Virus record (IMG/VR): IMGVR_UViG_3300021440_000013
Location: 1 to 64,000 of that record
Direction: 5' to 3' (one strand)
From: a virus
Length of the DNA: 64,000 bases
A program made the position numbers and the translations under genes. The notes beneath the pieces were generated by a model that was not told where the DNA came from, did no database searches, and saw only the letters and a list, made by a program, of their open reading frames with translations. This document shows positions 62,801 through 64,000 of this stretch, one piece after another (the first letter of the stretch is position 1; each line of letters starts with the position of its first letter).

Positions 62801-64000
62801 ACGAGTCTTTGGACTTCCGCGATATCGGGAGACGGCAGCATCATTCTTCTCTCCAGTAATAACAGCGCTGGAATGGGTGCGTTTTATCTTTACAAGCGTG
62901 TTCTGAGTACCTACACGCTGGTTAAGAAACTTTACAGCAAGGATGGCCAGGCGGGAGACGCGCTTAGTTTTAGCTTGGCGCTAAACTACGACGGTGCGGT
63001 AGCGCTCTCTGGCGCGGTGGGTGACGACGATCGGGGTTCTTCCGCTGGCGCAGTCTACACATTTGGGACTGGTGATATCGTCGGAGAAGGGTATCGCCTT
63101 TGCAACACGATCTATTGCCCTGAAGATCAGCGTAGCGTGGGCGATAATTTTGCCGCTGGCGTTGCGCTCTCTGGCGACGGCAACTATGCATTAATCGGTC
63201 GAACCTTTGGCAATGCTAAAAACGGCGATTTCTTCGCATTTGAAAGAAGTGGGGTCGACTGGATCAGCAAAGGTAGTTTCACCGCAAACGATCTTTCTAA
63301 CACCGATTTGTTCGGACTGCAGATTTCAATGAGTTTAGACGCTCAGCATGCGGTCATATCGGCGCAAATGCAGAGTGCTTCATCTCAGCCTGAAGTAGGT
63401 TCAATTTACTACTTCACCCGCAGTGGCGACACCTGGATCCAACAACAAAAGATCGTTTGCCCGGATGTAGAAGCCTACGCTAACTTTGGTGCTGGCTTGG
63501 CAATCTCTGGAGACTCTCTTCACCTTTTAGTTGGTGCTGAAAATAAAGACGTTGGAGGAAACACCGTGGCGGGTAAAGTTTACTACTTTACCCGAAGTGG
63601 AAACACCTGGACACTTGCAAGCAGTTTTACTCAACCCACTGGGCCTGTCGAACCGTGGCGTTTTGGCGGCGGTATTGCGCTTAACTACACGGGTGATTAC
63701 GCCATGGTGGGTGGGGTCTTCACATCGCTAACGGGATACGCTTCCGGCGCAGTGAATGTCCTTAACCGCAGTGGAAACACCTGGACCGGAACAGGACTGA
63801 TTGAAAGCCCTGAAAAGAACAGTGAGTCAACTGCGTTTGGTATTGGTATTGCGATAAGCCGCGATCTTAAGATCGCACTCATCGGCGCTTCGATTGCAGA
63901 TGGACTTTATCGTGACGAAGGTGCGGTTTACCTCTATGAGCGTAACGCCATCACCTATAAGTGGGACTTCGTACGCAAAATCGCACGGCCATTCAGGAAT
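59870..64000 (+). CDS. Giant tail fibre with many FG-GAP-type propeller repeats (partial, runs off window)
   Basis: The frame is open from ATG 59870 to the last base (1377 codons, no stop). AAGGAG precedes the ATG. The protein starts with MSTLVA and immediately SEWSDAVEFTV, i.e. in the middle of the beta-domain that precedes the propeller in sister fibres, so it lacks its own attachment stem. I count 23 complete FG-GAP-like repeats of 53-65 residues and the start of a 24th; if blades close in sevens as in the sister fibres this is three propellers and part of a fourth. Codon use is GC-richer than in the fibre at 57885. It is likely a receptor-binding or adhesin component. Confidence 0.75.
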   Translation, partial: MSTLVASEWSDAVEFTVRPLGEGYSEVAKLIPIEGQSDSKFGRGLAVDGEGEFMLAPLMHYNTPYVKAGRVDVYQRLNNVWKRVTTIQSPTPALNEGFGVHAALSRDGLTAYIGAEGNAVKGSNTGCLYIFTRPTKTSNNWVYQTVLYPDDPQINGYFGTSVAVSSDQKTLAVGKVEDPRYINAGITSGAIYIFKKGTDGLWYQNQKLVSSDLGGTARLGRAIALSGNGKELVSVAPRVYTEINNPYNNTIYHFSLVGPVYIQTAVTHFPDSKDGVVNGGGVCLNEDGTIMAASNNYDAARGVAYTGDVYIFEKTAFSVWTPKQKIIPRTDAALFGTDVALTSDGSILMVGARLDDTASTDSGAIYFYDRINDGFQYQQSLLPKTPTAEDRFGRAIALNSTGDMMIVGAFCDDDDTDPTTYPGLGSAYVFIRNGSTWTQVQKIIPSAKTAWAWFGIDVAVSQDGAIAVIGCPGELSGGVSKGGFYYYKNVNGSWVETAKVFSPDGVSGDQFATSVTLDASGSYLIVGCAKDDTAALNGGSIYIYTRSGDTWTFQQKITSPESEAEGYFGYRTAVNGDATAMAVGCYSKDVSGLTDSGAVYYYTRSGSAWTYRTRITSPRSAAGAGFGLGLAMTQDGNTLYVGAFNDLNKGAVFIFNRNGYVWNYDRELTDPLPMSLARFGIGLALSGDGSILAVGADNASETLLRAGRVNVYIKPSTFEQKLLTEPFIERSKFYADDTSAGDYFGVSCTLNAEGDYAIVGACYDADKGTNAGACYAFKRVGHNWVQKAKFYGLNTKEGDLFGVAVSMNSDANFLVVGAPVGSTEGRVNSGAIYLFDREGETWRQRGLPWAHSEAIANNGRIFARSVAVSDDGVHLLIAASAADQAPGGPASGLVYYVTYDGSDFTERQKFWSSTATQSDYFGHGLSMSKDGLIAIVGAPYDDNGVLTDDGSAFVFTRSGYTWTQEQKLIAPEAASGMTSLWTSAISGDGSIILLSSNNSAGMGAFYLYKRVLSTYTLVKKLYSKDGQAGDALSFSLALNYDGAVALSGAVGDDDRGSSAGAVYTFGTGDIVGEGYRLCNTIYCPEDQRSVGDNFAAGVALSGDGNYALIGRTFGNAKNGDFFAFERSGVDWISKGSFTANDLSNTDLFGLQISMSLDAQHAVISAQMQSASSQPEVGSIYYFTRSGDTWIQQQKIVCPDVEAYANFGAGLAISGDSLHLLVGAENKDVGGNTVAGKVYYFTRSGNTWTLASSFTQPTGPVEPWRFGGGIALNYTGDYAMVGGVFTSLTGYASGAVNVLNRSGNTWTGTGLIESPEKNSESTAFGIGIAISRDLKIALIGASIADGLYRDEGAVYLYERNAITYKWDFVRKIARPFRN

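Noticed and set aside
1-64000. CRISPR arrays, tRNA genes or prophage attachment sites
   Set aside because: No regularly spaced direct repeats, no tRNA-like cloverleaf and no integrase gene were seen; the window looks like the interior of a lytic phage genome.

Overview
The window is a 64 kb internal stretch of a large tailed-phage (jumbo myovirus-like) genome. Genes are densely packed on both strands, most runs of genes end in a strong hairpin terminator, and almost every recognisable product is viral: an HK97-type major capsid protein, a portal candidate, internal head proteins with acidic propeptides, a baseplate-wedge-like protein, tail fibres with beta-propeller (FG-GAP type) repeats, a DnaB-type helicase, a family B DNA polymerase fragment, a RuvC-type resolvase and a spanin pair. 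Fragments of a multisubunit RNA polymerase (a beta'-like piece with all four zinc ligands and a probable beta-like piece) place it near the phiKZ-like jumbo phages (inference from gene content, not from a search). The two-component spanin pair implies a Gram-negative host. No tRNA, rRNA or CRISPR array was seen.

Layout. 0-14 kb: two unidentified genes (-), a very highly expressed 618-aa protein (+; possibly the nuclear-shell protein), replicative helicase (-), major capsid protein (+), a 558-aa gene (+), then a (-) operon ending in an apparent -1 frameshift pair. 14-20 kb: (+) run with RNA polymerase beta'-like fragment, SLOG/DprA-like protein, a solo TnpB preceded by a cluster of hairpins, and small genes. 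20-25 kb: N-terminal half of a family B DNA polymerase (-), membrane metalloprotease (+) and two unknown genes. 25-29 kb: (-) baseplate-type operon. 29-43.7 kb: long (+) block of structural/internal head genes, a zinc protein, a repeat protein, a coiled-coil tail-anchored protein and the probable RNA polymerase beta fragment. 43.7-52.3 kb: portal candidate (-), divergent structural genes, resolvase, spanins, CYTH-like protein. 52.4-64 kb: tail-fibre locus with fibre genes on both strands; the last fibre gene runs off the window.

The most unusual points are: (1) a T_TTT_TTC slippery heptamer that would join the 542-aa gene at 11867-13495 to a 157-codon downstream extension; (2) a fibre gene that appears split at a conserved SEWSD motif, with another complete fibre gene lying between its two halves; (3) a DNA polymerase that ends about 70 residues after motif A, with no C-terminal half in the window; (4) an intact TnpB without TnpA behind four consecutive inverted repeats; (5) a repeated TATCTTGTGAC-like motif upstream of several transcription units; (6) a HELGH membrane metalloprotease; and (7) A-x-E processing sites shared by capsid and internal proteins.
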